Shown piece by piece: positions 25,108-33,876 of a DNA stretch of 64,000 bases. The DNA comes from an uncultured Bacteroides sp. (lineage in GTDB: Bacteria; Bacteroidota; Bacteroidia; Bacteroidales; Bacteroidaceae). The position numbers and the translations under genes were made by a program. The stretch lies in NCBI GenBank assembly GCA_902492205.1, contig CABUKU010000007.1, forward strand, positions 1 to 64,000. The letters are read 5' to 3'. The notes under the pieces were generated by a model. That model searched no databases and was not told where the DNA came from. It saw only the letters and a list, made by a program, of their open reading frames with translations. Position 1 is the stretch's first letter; each line of letters starts with the position of its first letter.

Positions 25108-26214
25108 ATGAACCGGAAAAGAGTTTTAGTCGCCATGAGTGGAGGTATAGACAGTTCGGCTGCTTGCCTGATGTTGCAGGAACAAGGATATGAAGTGCTT
25201 GGGGTAACAATGCGCACATGGGATTCACCGTCAAAATTTTCTTCTCCGGGACAGGAATACCCCGACTATATAATGGATGCAAAAGCACTGGCGGATAAGT
25301 TGGGCATAGAGCATCATGTGTCGGATGAACGTGAAGAGTTTAAAAACGCCATCGTGAAATACTTCGTGGATGAGTATATGCAGGGACGTACTCCCAATCC
25401 GTGTGCCTTGTGCAATCCGCTTTTCAAATTCCGCATGCTGAAAGAATGGGCTGATAAACTCGATTGTTATTATATGGCTACCGGACATTACTCCCGTTTG
25501 GAAGAACGCGGCGGATATACCTATATAATTGCAGGTGACGATGTGAAGAAAGACCAGTCTTATTTCCTTTGGCGGTTGGGGCAAGATGTGCTGAAACGAT
25601 GTGTCTTCCCTTTGGGGAATTATACCAAAGACAAAGTGAGGGAGTATCTGAAAGAAAAAGGTTTTGAAGCGAAATCCAAAGAAGGTGAAAGCATGGAAGT
25701 TTGCTTTGTGGAAGGGGATTATCGTGATTTCCTCCGCGAGCAGTTGCCCGAAATAGATTCTATTGTAGGAAAAGGAATGTTTGTAAACTCGGAAGGTGTA
25801 AAGTTGGGAGAACACAAAGGCTTTCCTTATTATACCATAGGACAGCGGAAAGGGTTGGAAATAGCTTTGGGCTATCCAGCTTATGTGTTGAAAATAAATG
25901 CTGCCAAGAATACGGTAATGCTGGGAGAGGTTTCGAAACTGGAAACCGATTATATGTTGGTGGAACAGCAGCAGTTGGTTAGTCCGGAAGAGATATTTTC
26001 GCTGGATAGCCTGACAGTGAGAATCAGATACAGAAGTAAACCAATACCTTGCAGTGTTCGTTCTTTGGAGGATGGTCGTCTGCTGATACATTTCAGAGAA
26101 ACCGCTTCGGCAATTACTCCGGGACAGTCTGCTGTGTTTTATGATGGCAAAAGGGTACTGGGAGGAGCATTGATTGCTTCGCAGCGGGGGATAGGAATGT
26201 GGATAGAACAATAA
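25108..26214 (+). CDS. mnmA: tRNA 2-thiouridylase (MnmA/TrmU)
   Basis: The 368-residue protein has the PP-loop AMSGGIDSSAA (about 9-19), the first catalytic Cys in NPCALCNPLFKF (about 98-101) and the second in ESMEVCFVEGDYRDF (about 199). It thiolates U34 of tRNA-Lys, -Glu and -Gln using ATP and a persulfide carrier. ESMEVCFVEG replaces the commoner STGICFIGE, a variation expected among Bacteroidetes paralogues, which often have more than one MnmA. The subtilase gene follows after 15 nt. Confidence 0.92.
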   Translation: MNRKRVLVAMSGGIDSSAACLMLQEQGYEVLGVTMRTWDSPSKFSSPGQEYPDYIMDAKALADKLGIEHHVSDEREEFKNAIVKYFVDEYMQGRTPNPCALCNPLFKFRMLKEWADKLDCYYMATGHYSRLEERGGYTYIIAGDDVKKDQSYFLWRLGQDVLKRCVFPLGNYTKDKVREYLKEKGFEAKSKEGESMEVCFVEGDYRDFLREQLPEIDSIVGKGMFVNSEGVKLGEHKGFPYYTIGQRKGLEIALGYPAYVLKINAAKNTVMLGEVSKLETDYMLVEQQQLVSPEEIFSLDSLTVRIRYRSKPIPCSVRSLEDGRLLIHFRETASAITPGQSAVFYDGKRVLGGALIASQRGIGMWIEQ

Positions 26215-26229
26215 CATAAAAAACATAAC

Positions 26230-27594
26230 ATGAACAAGAAATTAACCATAGTTACATTAGCGGTATTGCTATCATTGCCTATTGGGGCACAGAAAGCTTA
26301 TAAATATCGCATCAGTTTGAAAGACAAAGCTGCAACGACATATTCTTTGGACAAGCCGGAACAATATTTATCCGAAAAAGCATTGGAGAGACGGGCTAAA
26401 CAAGGCTTGAAAGTAGACTCTACCGACCTGCCTGTTTGCAAAGCCTATGTAGATGCCATTCGTGATAAAGGAGTCTCTGTTGTAACTACGGGTAAATGGA
26501 ACAATACAGTAACCGTTCAATGCGAAGATACCACATTGATTGACGGTATAGCTTCGCTTCCTTTCGTCAGGGAAACCGAGAAAGTATGGACTTCTCCCGA
26601 TTCCATTCCTGCGAGAAACGGGAACAGATTGAAGGAAATAATCGATAAGCTCACCACGACGGATAATTTCTATGGTGCAGCATATCGTCAGATAGCTGTT
26701 CATAAAGGAGACAGCCTGCATGCGGCAGGCTTTCGTGGAGAAGGCATGACCATTGCTGTTATAGATGGTGGCTTTTATAATGCGGACGGAATGAAAGCAT
26801 TGAAAGATGTGAATATTTTGGGGACAAAGGATTTCGTTGATGCACATTCCGATATTTATGCCGAAAACTATCACGGTATGATGGTATTATCCTGTATGGC
26901 GACTAACCAACCCTATTCGATAGTAGGAACTGCCCCGGCTGCTTCCTACTGGTTGCTTCGCAGTGAGGATGTGGATACGGAGAACTTGGTAGAACAAGAT
27001 TATTGGGCATCGGCTATCGAGTTTGCCGATAGTGTTGGCGTGGATGTGATAAATACTTCTTTGGGGTATCGTGAGTTTGACGATAAAAGCAAGAACTACC
27101 AATACAGAAACCTGGATGGAAGGTTTGCTTTAATGTCCCGCTCGGCGGGCATGGCCGCCGATAAAGGTATGGTGGTGGTTTGCAGTGCCGGAAATGAAGG
27201 CGTGAAACCCTGGAAAAAGATTACTCCTCCTGCCGATGCTTTCAATGTAATTGCAGTGGCGGCTATCGATTCGTCGTTGGTAAATGCTCCTTTCTCCTCT
27301 GTGGGAAATACGACCGACGGCAGAGTGAAGCCGGATGTTGCTGCAATTGGATTGGGAACGGCAGTAATGGATACGCCGGGTACGATTACACATGCCAACG
27401 GAACGTCTTTTGCTGCACCTACCATGTGCGGATTGGTAGCTTGCTTGTGGCAATCTTGTCCGAAGCTCACTGCCAAGCAATTAATAGAATTAATCAGAGA
27501 GTCGGGTGACAGGGTTGATTATCCTGATAATATTTATGGATATGGAATCCCTGATGTATATTCGGCTTATAAAAAAGTGAACGGCATAAAATAA
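26230..27594 (+). CDS. Exported subtilisin-like serine peptidase (S8)
   Basis: The 454-residue protein has a signal peptide (cleavage after PIGAQ, residue 21), a pro-region to about residue 150 and a complete subtilase triad: Asp179 in AVIDGGF, His215 in NYHGMMV, Ser393 in NGTSFAAP, with oxyanion Asn322 in SAGNEG. It should act in the periplasm or be secreted. No type IX secretion tail is seen. It lies between mnmA and xseA on the same strand with gaps of 15 and 5 nt. Confidence 0.92.
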   Translation: MNKKLTIVTLAVLLSLPIGAQKAYKYRISLKDKAATTYSLDKPEQYLSEKALERRAKQGLKVDSTDLPVCKAYVDAIRDKGVSVVTTGKWNNTVTVQCEDTTLIDGIASLPFVRETEKVWTSPDSIPARNGNRLKEIIDKLTTTDNFYGAAYRQIAVHKGDSLHAAGFRGEGMTIAVIDGGFYNADGMKALKDVNILGTKDFVDAHSDIYAENYHGMMVLSCMATNQPYSIVGTAPAASYWLLRSEDVDTENLVEQDYWASAIEFADSVGVDVINTSLGYREFDDKSKNYQYRNLDGRFALMSRSAGMAADKGMVVVCSAGNEGVKPWKKITPPADAFNVIAVAAIDSSLVNAPFSSVGNTTDGRVKPDVAAIGLGTAVMDTPGTITHANGTSFAAPTMCGLVACLWQSCPKLTAKQLIELIRESGDRVDYPDNIYGYGIPDVYSAYKKVNGIK

Positions 27595-27599
27595 CAGAT

Positions 27600-28853
27600 A
27601 TGGAAACATCGGCTTTATCCTTGTTTGAACTCAATTCTTTAGTGAAACGTGCATTGAATCAATGTATGGCAGGGGAGTTTTGGGTACAGGCGGAGTTAAG
27701 CGATGTTCGTTCCAATGCTACGGGGCATTGTTATTTGGAATTTATTCAGAAAGATCCTAGCAGTAATAACCTGATAGCTAAAGCAAGAGGTACGATTTGG
27801 GCATCTACTTACCGTTTGCTGAAACCTTACTTTGAGCAGGAAACGGGACAATTATTTGTGTCCGGCATTAAAGTCTTGGTTCAGGTGACAGTGGAGTTTC
27901 ATGAACTATATGGCTATAGTTTAACGGTTATTGATATAGATCCGTCTTATACGCTTGGTGATATGGCAAGGCGCAGGAGGGAGATTTTGAAGCAGTTGGA
28001 AGAAGAAGGAGTAAAGGATTTGAATAAGGAACTTGAAATCCCTGTTCTTGCCCAGCGTATTGCTGTAATATCTTCGGCTACGGCTGCCGGATATGGAGAT
28101 TTCAGTAACCAACTGGAGAACAACCCTTATGGTTTTGCCTTTTACTCTAAGCTGTTCCCCGCAATTATGCAGGGTGAAAGGGTGGAAGACTCAATAATAG
28201 CTGCACTAAATGCTGTCAATGAAGAAAGGGATAATTGGGATGTAGTGGTTATTATCCGTGGAGGAGGGGCTACGTCCGATCTTTCGGGATTTGATACTTA
28301 TCTGCTTGCAGCTAATTGTGCACAGTTTCCTTTACCTATTATAACAGGTATCGGACATGAACGGGATGATACGGTAATTGATTCCGTAGCTCATACCCGT
28401 GTAAAGACACCGACTGCCGCTGCCGAGTTCCTGATTAATCATTGGAGGGAAACGGCTGTTGAGTTGGAGGAAATGGCTGATTATATAGTAACATCTGTGT
28501 CGGCACGGATGAAGGCTGAAAAGTCTCATTTGGGAATGTTGGCAGGAAAACTACCTTCACTTGTGGGGATGAGAAAACTGAGGGAAGAACATCAGATTGA
28601 TAATTTGTGCCAACGGATGCAATCGGCTGTATCGGCTCGTTTTATTAATGAGAAACATCGTTTGGAGTTGCTCAACCAACAAATACTTGGGGCATCCCCC
28701 GAACATTTATTAAAGAAAGGCTATAGCATAACCTTAAAGGATGGTAAGGCTGTGACGGATGCTACATTGGTGCACAAAGGAGATGTGTTAGTTACCCGCT
28801 TGGCAAAAGGAGAGATAAAAAGTGAAGTACTGTATTCATTAAAAAAGAAATAA
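27600..28853 (+). CDS. xseA: Exodeoxyribonuclease VII large subunit
   Basis: The 417-residue protein has the N-terminal OB-fold (FWVQAELSDVRSNATGHCYLEF, in the family position 23-45), the catalytic core with VVIIRGGGATSDLSGFD, GIGHERDDTVID and RVKTPTAAAEF, and a helical C-terminus. It forms the single-strand exonuclease with XseB, whose gene begins one base after its stop. Confidence 0.95.
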   Translation: METSALSLFELNSLVKRALNQCMAGEFWVQAELSDVRSNATGHCYLEFIQKDPSSNNLIAKARGTIWASTYRLLKPYFEQETGQLFVSGIKVLVQVTVEFHELYGYSLTVIDIDPSYTLGDMARRRREILKQLEEEGVKDLNKELEIPVLAQRIAVISSATAAGYGDFSNQLENNPYGFAFYSKLFPAIMQGERVEDSIIAALNAVNEERDNWDVVVIIRGGGATSDLSGFDTYLLAANCAQFPLPIITGIGHERDDTVIDSVAHTRVKTPTAAAEFLINHWRETAVELEEMADYIVTSVSARMKAEKSHLGMLAGKLPSLVGMRKLREEHQIDNLCQRMQSAVSARFINEKHRLELLNQQILGASPEHLLKKGYSITLKDGKAVTDATLVHKGDVLVTRLAKGEIKSEVLYSLKKK

Positions 28854-28854
28854 C

Positions 28855-29058
28855 ATGGCTATTAAAAAAGAAACATATACCCAAGCTATGGATAAGTTGG
28901 AAGAGATAGTTGCACAGATTGAAAACAATGAACTCGATATTGACCAACTGGGCGAGAAGCTGAAAGAAGCTCAGAAACTTATTACTTTTTGCAAGAATAA
29001 ATTATATAAAGCAGATGGGGAAATAAAGAAGATATTGGAGCAAAAGGTGGAAGAATAG
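28855..29058 (+). CDS. xseB: Exodeoxyribonuclease VII small subunit
   Basis: The 67-residue helical protein carries the family pattern YTQAMDKLEEIVAQIENNELDIDQL. It binds XseA to form exonuclease VII and is coupled to xseA. Confidence 0.93.
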   Translation: MAIKKETYTQAMDKLEEIVAQIENNELDIDQLGEKLKEAQKLITFCKNKLYKADGEIKKILEQKVEE

Positions 29059-29111
29059 TCTCTGCGAGCCAAAATTCTTTCTTAAAAGATGGAAATGTGA
29101 AATATAAAGTT

Positions 29112-29119
29112 TATTTTTG
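29112..29119 (+). promoter_or_regulatory. Candidate -7 element of ilvE
   Basis: TATTTTTG lies about 42 nt upstream of the ilvE start and fits TAnnTTTG. Confidence 0.45.
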
Positions 29120-29160
29120 CTAATTCAATGAGTAAATAAACTAATACAATAAATAGCACA

Positions 29161-30180
29161 ATGAAAGAAATAGATTGGGCAAATTTGTCTTTCGGATATA
29201 TGCCGACAGACTATAATGTTCGATATAACTATCGTAACGGTGAGTGGGGAGAATTGGAAATAAGCAGTAGCGAGTATATCAACATGCATATGGCAGCTAC
29301 TTGTCTCCATTATGGTCAGGAAGCTTTTGAAGGATTGAAAGCATTCCGTGGCAAAGACGGTAAGATTCGTATTTTCCGTTTGGAAGGAAATGCAGAACGT
29401 TTGCAGAGTACTTGCAATGGTATCTTGATGCCTGAATTGTCAACAGAAAAGTTCCGTGAGGCTATCATTAAAGTCGTGAAGTTGAACGAGCGTTTTGTTC
29501 CTCCTTACGAAAGCGGAGCATCTCTTTATATCCGTCCGTTACTGATTGGTACAGGCGCACAAGTAGGTGTTCATCCTGCCAATGAATATATGTTTGTGGT
29601 ATTTGTTACTCCGGTTGGTCCTTACTTTAAAGGTGGTTTCTCAACTAATCCTTATGTAATTATTCGCCAGTTCGACCGTTCTGCACCTTTGGGTACAGGC
29701 GTTTATAAGGTGGGCGGTAATTATGCGGCAAGCCTTCGTGCTAATCAAATGGCTCATGAAATGGGTTATACCAGCGAATTCTATTTGGATGCAAAAGAAA
29801 AGAAATATATTGATGAGTGTGGTGCGGCCAATTTCTTTGGAATAAAGGATAATACATACATTACTCCTAAATCGACTTCTATTCTTCCGTCTATTACCAA
29901 TAAAAGTTTAATGACTTTGGCAGAAGACATGGGATTGAAAGTGGAACGTCGCCCTATACCGGAAGAAGAATTGGCTACTTTTGAAGAAGCCGGAGCTTGC
30001 GGTACAGCCGCCGTTATCAGTCCTATCCAACGGATTGATGATCCGGAAACAGGAAAATCTTATGTTATATCAAAGGACGGAAAGCCGGGACCTATTTCTA
30101 CTAAGCTGTATAATAGACTCCGCGCAATCCAATATGGTGACGAACCTGATAAATTTGGTTGGGTAACTGTCATTGAATAG
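29161..30180 (+). CDS. ilvE: Branched-chain amino acid aminotransferase
   Basis: The 339-residue class IV PLP enzyme has YGQEAFEGLKAFRGKDG near the substrate side, RPLLIGTGAQVGVHPA, the PLP Lys183 in VYKVGGNYAAS and DECGAANFFGI, then GTAAVISP. It makes leucine, isoleucine and valine from their 2-oxo acids in the cytoplasm. It is monocistronic with its own candidate promoter and a hairpin downstream. Confidence 0.95.
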   Translation: MKEIDWANLSFGYMPTDYNVRYNYRNGEWGELEISSSEYINMHMAATCLHYGQEAFEGLKAFRGKDGKIRIFRLEGNAERLQSTCNGILMPELSTEKFREAIIKVVKLNERFVPPYESGASLYIRPLLIGTGAQVGVHPANEYMFVVFVTPVGPYFKGGFSTNPYVIIRQFDRSAPLGTGVYKVGGNYAASLRANQMAHEMGYTSEFYLDAKEKKYIDECGAANFFGIKDNTYITPKSTSILPSITNKSLMTLAEDMGLKVERRPIPEEELATFEEAGACGTAAVISPIQRIDDPETGKSYVISKDGKPGPISTKLYNRLRAIQYGDEPDKFGWVTVIE

Positions 30181-30207
30181 AGTATTAATATACTGAATTT
30201 AATATAT

Positions 30208-30235
30208 GGCCGTGGTTTGGAAGCAGAGCACGGCC
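30208..30235 (+). terminator. Probable terminator after ilvE
   Basis: GGCCGTG (30208-30214) and CACGGCC (30229-30235) form a perfect 7-bp stem with a 14-nt loop, 28 nt past the ilvE stop, followed by TTCATTATAATT. The T-run is weak. Confidence 0.6.
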
Positions 30236-30252
30236 TTCATTATAATTACTGA

Positions 30253-31011
30253 ATGGGAAAGAATAAACTACAGAAGTTTGCCGATATGGCAAGTTATCCG
30301 CATGTATTTGAATATCCGTTTTCAGTCGCAGAAAACGTTCCTTTTGAGATGAAAGGGAAATGGAACAAAGAGTTCTTTAAAAATGATAATCCGATAATCA
30401 TAGAATTAGGATGTGGACGGGGTGAATATACTGTCGGTTTGGGACGGATGTTTCCAGATAAAAACTTTATAGGTGTGGACATTAAAGGCTCACGAATGTG
30501 GAGTGGAGCTACGGATTCATTGAACGAAGGACTGGCTAATGTTGCTTTTCTACGTACTAACATAGAAATCATAGACCGTTTCTTTGGTGAAGGAGAAGTG
30601 AGTGAAATATGGCTTACCTTTTCTGATCCTCAAATGAAGAAAGCAACCAAGCGCCTCACTTCTACTTATTTTATGAACCGTTATCGTAAATTTCTGAAAC
30701 CGGATGGAGTGATTCATGTAAAGACGGATAGTAACTTTATGTTTACCTATACCAAATACATGATTGAGGAAAACAAACTTCCGGCACTCTTTGTTACAGA
30801 AGACCTCTATCATTCCGGCTTGGTAGATGATATATTGGGTATTCAGACTTATTATGAGCAACAGTGGTTGGACAGAGGATTAAATATTAAGTATGTCAAG
30901 TTTGTTTTGCCACAGGAAGGAGAGTTGGTAGAACCCGATAAAGAGATAGAACTTGATTCTTACCGTAGTTATAACCGTAGCAAACGGAGCGGTTTGCAAT
31001 CATCAAAATAG
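30253..31011 (+). CDS. trmB: tRNA (guanine-N7-)-methyltransferase
   Basis: The 252-residue protein has the TrmB AdoMet site IIELGCGRGEYTVGL (about 48-62), NFIGVDIKGSRMW, the EIWLTFSDPQMKKATKRL motif and HVKTDS. It methylates G46 of tRNA. It lies 25 nt before mrp on the same strand, so the two may share a transcript. Confidence 0.94.
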   Translation: MGKNKLQKFADMASYPHVFEYPFSVAENVPFEMKGKWNKEFFKNDNPIIIELGCGRGEYTVGLGRMFPDKNFIGVDIKGSRMWSGATDSLNEGLANVAFLRTNIEIIDRFFGEGEVSEIWLTFSDPQMKKATKRLTSTYFMNRYRKFLKPDGVIHVKTDSNFMFTYTKYMIEENKLPALFVTEDLYHSGLVDDILGIQTYYEQQWLDRGLNIKYVKFVLPQEGELVEPDKEIELDSYRSYNRSKRSGLQSSK

Positions 31012-31036
31012 ATAATTTATAATTGAGAATACAGAT

Positions 31037-32143
31037 ATGGCTATTTATCCTAAACTTATATTGAATGCACTTGCAACAGTGCGTTACCCCGGAACAGGGA
31101 AAAATCTTGTTGAGGCGGAAATGGTGGAAGATGATATTCGCATTGACGGTAATAAGGTATCTTTTTCACTGATCTTTGAAAAGCCGACAGATCCTTTTAT
31201 GAAGTCGGTTATAAAAGCTGCCGAGACAGCTATCCTTACATATGTGGGAAAAGATGTGGATATTAAAGGTAATATCGGAGTGAAGACGGTGCAGTCTGCA
31301 CGTCCCGAAGTTTCAAAGTTATTACCTCAGGTAAAGAATATTATTGCAGTTTCTTCCGGCAAAGGTGGAGTAGGGAAATCTACAGTCGCTGCCAATCTTG
31401 CCGTGGCTTTGGCCAAACAAGGTTACAAGGTTGGTTTGCTCGATGCAGATATTTTCGGTCCGTCTATGCCTAAGATGTTTCAGGTAGAAGATGCCCGTCC
31501 TTATGCTGAACGGGTAGAAGGAAGGGATTTGATTATTCCGGTTGAGAAATATGGTTTGAAACTCCTTTCCATTGGTTTCTTTGTTGATCCCGACCAAGCT
31601 ACTTTGTGGCGCGGGGGAATGGCAAGCAATGCATTGAAACAACTGATTGCCGATGCCGATTGGGGGGAACTGGATTATTTCTTGATTGACTTGCCACCGG
31701 GAACAAGCGATATTCACCTCACTATTGTACAAACCCTTGCCGTAACAGGTGCTATTGTGGTAAGTACTCCGCAAGCCGTGGCTCTTGCCGATGCACGTAA
31801 AGGTATTAATATGTTTACCAACGAAAAGGTGAATGTGCCTATCCTTGGTTTGGTAGAAAACATGGCATGGTTTACTCCTGCTGAACTTCCAGAAAATAAA
31901 TATTATCTTTTCGGAAAAGAAGGAGCAAAGAAATTGGCGGAGGAAATGCACGTACCGTTATTGGGACAAATTCCTATCGTACAAAGTATTTGCGAAGGAG
32001 GCGATAAGGGAACTCCGGTTGCTTTGGATGAAAACTCTATAACAGGAATGGCGTTTATGGAACTTGCCGATAATGTAGTGAAGCAGGTGAATAAGAGGAA
32101 TGAAGAACTTGAACCTACTAAGATTGTAGAAATGCATAAGTAG
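31037..32143 (+). CDS. Mrp/ApbC-family P-loop ATPase (iron-sulfur cluster carrier type) lacking the CxxC pair
   Basis: The 368-residue protein has an N-terminal DUF59-like part (about 1-85) and the deviant Walker A AVSSGKGGVGKST (about 102-114), LDADIFGPSMPKMF and LIDLPPGTSD motifs of Mrp. Mrp proteins usually hold a C-terminal CxxC that binds a bridging cluster; here the matching place reads ENMAWFTPAELPENKYYLFG and the only Cys in the protein is in QSICEGG. A carrier role is therefore uncertain. It ends at a bidirectional hairpin. Confidence 0.88.
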   Translation: MAIYPKLILNALATVRYPGTGKNLVEAEMVEDDIRIDGNKVSFSLIFEKPTDPFMKSVIKAAETAILTYVGKDVDIKGNIGVKTVQSARPEVSKLLPQVKNIIAVSSGKGGVGKSTVAANLAVALAKQGYKVGLLDADIFGPSMPKMFQVEDARPYAERVEGRDLIIPVEKYGLKLLSIGFFVDPDQATLWRGGMASNALKQLIADADWGELDYFLIDLPPGTSDIHLTIVQTLAVTGAIVVSTPQAVALADARKGINMFTNEKVNVPILGLVENMAWFTPAELPENKYYLFGKEGAKKLAEEMHVPLLGQIPIVQSICEGGDKGTPVALDENSITGMAFMELADNVVKQVNKRNEELEPTKIVEMHK

Positions 32144-32161
32144 TGGTGTTTAAATATAAAG

Positions 32162-32195
32162 AAAAGTCCTGTACCTTTGAAGGTATGGGACTTTT
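32162..32195. terminator. Bidirectional terminator between mrp and the TlpA-like lipoprotein gene
   Basis: AAAAGTCC and GGACTTTT arms with an inner TACC/GGTA stem enclose a short loop; T- or A-runs flank both sides, and convergent genes end on each side. Confidence 0.8.
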
Positions 32196-32199
32196 ACTA

Positions 32200-33864
32200 T
32201 TATTTTTCTAATTCACTTTCTAACAAACTTTTTAGTCCACTAACATTCACATGAACGAAGCTTTGGTTTATCTGTCCTTGTTTGTCTACAATGAGATACA
32301 TTGGCAATCCTTGTAGCTTAAACTTCTTCCACAGATACTCCCATTGTTCCGAACTCAGGCGATAATGATAACCTTTTATTTCAGGAATTAGCTTTTCCCA
32401 TGTTTCGAGCGGAGAGGTTGTTCCGGTTAAATATACAAATGCAATATCTTTGCCGACCAATTCTTCTTTGATAGGAGCATATTCTTTTATCATTTGACGG
32501 CAACCACCACACCAAGTCGCCCAGAAATCTACAAATATGACTTTCCCTTTATACTCATTTAAGATTGCATCTAAAGTCTGTTCGATTGGAACAGTTGGAT
32601 TTTTGCAGATTATGGAACCGGTGTTTTGTTTCATCTTAGGCTTCATCTGCTCATTCATATCGGTAACTATTCCAATAACAATAGGGTTGGTGAGTTCGCT
32701 CAATTGTTTTTCCTGTTTGGATGTCAGGGACTTGAAATTGTGAAATCGTGGTCGGAATGATCTGCTTGTTACCCATTCAAGAAAGTAATCATGTTCCTTT
32801 AGAGTTTGGCTATACTCTTTTTTTATATTGGCAAACAATTGTTCTTGGCATACACTTATGATGGAATCATATTTAATGGAGATAAGCATCAGTTCATTGA
32901 ATTTATTAAATTCTTTTCCTTGCTTATAAGCCGTATTATATTCTGAAACCAACTCCTTTTCTTCTTGTGTAAGGTAATCATGATCCATAAGATAATTGTA
33001 ATGTGTCTTCAATGGATTTTCATTGGTCCGATAATAAGTGGGTTCGACTACATCTCTATATTTATAAGAGTATAAGGCCATAGGATTATTTACAGGTAAT
33101 TCATTCATAAAGTCATAATACCCTTTCGGCAAATGGCAATCAATATATTTGGCAAAGGCAGCTTCCCGGGTGGCATTGTGTTTTTCTCCGTAAGCCATTA
33201 TCTGGGAATAAATATAAGTCGTAATATTGTGAAAAGTAGAAAATGCACATGACATATTAGCCATATCTTTGGCAGTACTGCTTACCGATTGCTGATTGTT
33301 ATGTTCTATTGCTTTGTGATATTCGTCTAACCAATACTTTTTATATTCATCGGGAGTTTTCCCGTAGAGCTTGGCACGCACTTCTTTTAAACTGTTGGAA
33401 TAGGTCGGAGGAAATTCGGTAATAAGCAGTCCGTTATTATACTCATTGTTCAACTCGGCAAGATTACCTGTATAGTCAAATTTAGCTTTTCCATCTTTGA
33501 TACTGATATTGGCAGAACTTTCTTTGTGTGGTTCAAGGAATATGTATTGTTCCATATCCTTTCCTATGAGCTTTATTTGTGTAGAATAGTAAAGAGGTAT
33601 TTCTTCCCGGAAACTTCCGTCTTCATTGATTGTAACATATATAACATCATTCTTTCCCATCACCATTTGCGGGATGCCTATTTGTATGTCCGGAGTCATC
33701 TCCGGAGTATAACCTTTTATTTGTCCGCTGAATATTGCTTTACCCTTGTCATACTTGGGTACCGGCAGATAGTTATCTGTGGCAAATGTGAACTGTTTGT
33801 TGGTCGCCGTGCATGAGCCGAATATCAGATACAATATCCAGCAGACAAATAAATGTGTTTTCAT
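32200..33864 (-). CDS. Lipoprotein with C-terminal TlpA/thioredoxin domain
   Basis: The 554-residue protein has a lipobox IFGSC (Cys about 18), a long middle region (about 30-400) I do not recognise beyond its beta-rich start (GQIKGYTPEMTPDIQIGI), and a C-terminal thioredoxin fold with VDFWATWCGGCRQM near residue 450 and the cis-proline loop LQGLPMYLIVD. It should be a periplasmic redox protein anchored to a membrane. It is the last gene of a blaI-blaR1-like operon, 12 nt after the M56 gene, and probably part of what that sensor controls. Confidence 0.8.
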   Translation of the reverse strand: MKTHLFVCWILYLIFGSCTATNKQFTFATDNYLPVPKYDKGKAIFSGQIKGYTPEMTPDIQIGIPQMVMGKNDVIYVTINEDGSFREEIPLYYSTQIKLIGKDMEQYIFLEPHKESSANISIKDGKAKFDYTGNLAELNNEYNNGLLITEFPPTYSNSLKEVRAKLYGKTPDEYKKYWLDEYHKAIEHNNQQSVSSTAKDMANMSCAFSTFHNITTYIYSQIMAYGEKHNATREAAFAKYIDCHLPKGYYDFMNELPVNNPMALYSYKYRDVVEPTYYRTNENPLKTHYNYLMDHDYLTQEEKELVSEYNTAYKQGKEFNKFNELMLISIKYDSIISVCQEQLFANIKKEYSQTLKEHDYFLEWVTSRSFRPRFHNFKSLTSKQEKQLSELTNPIVIGIVTDMNEQMKPKMKQNTGSIICKNPTVPIEQTLDAILNEYKGKVIFVDFWATWCGGCRQMIKEYAPIKEELVGKDIAFVYLTGTTSPLETWEKLIPEIKGYHYRLSSEQWEYLWKKFKLQGLPMYLIVDKQGQINQSFVHVNVSGLKSLLESELEK

Positions 33865-33876
33865 GGTAATAGTAGT

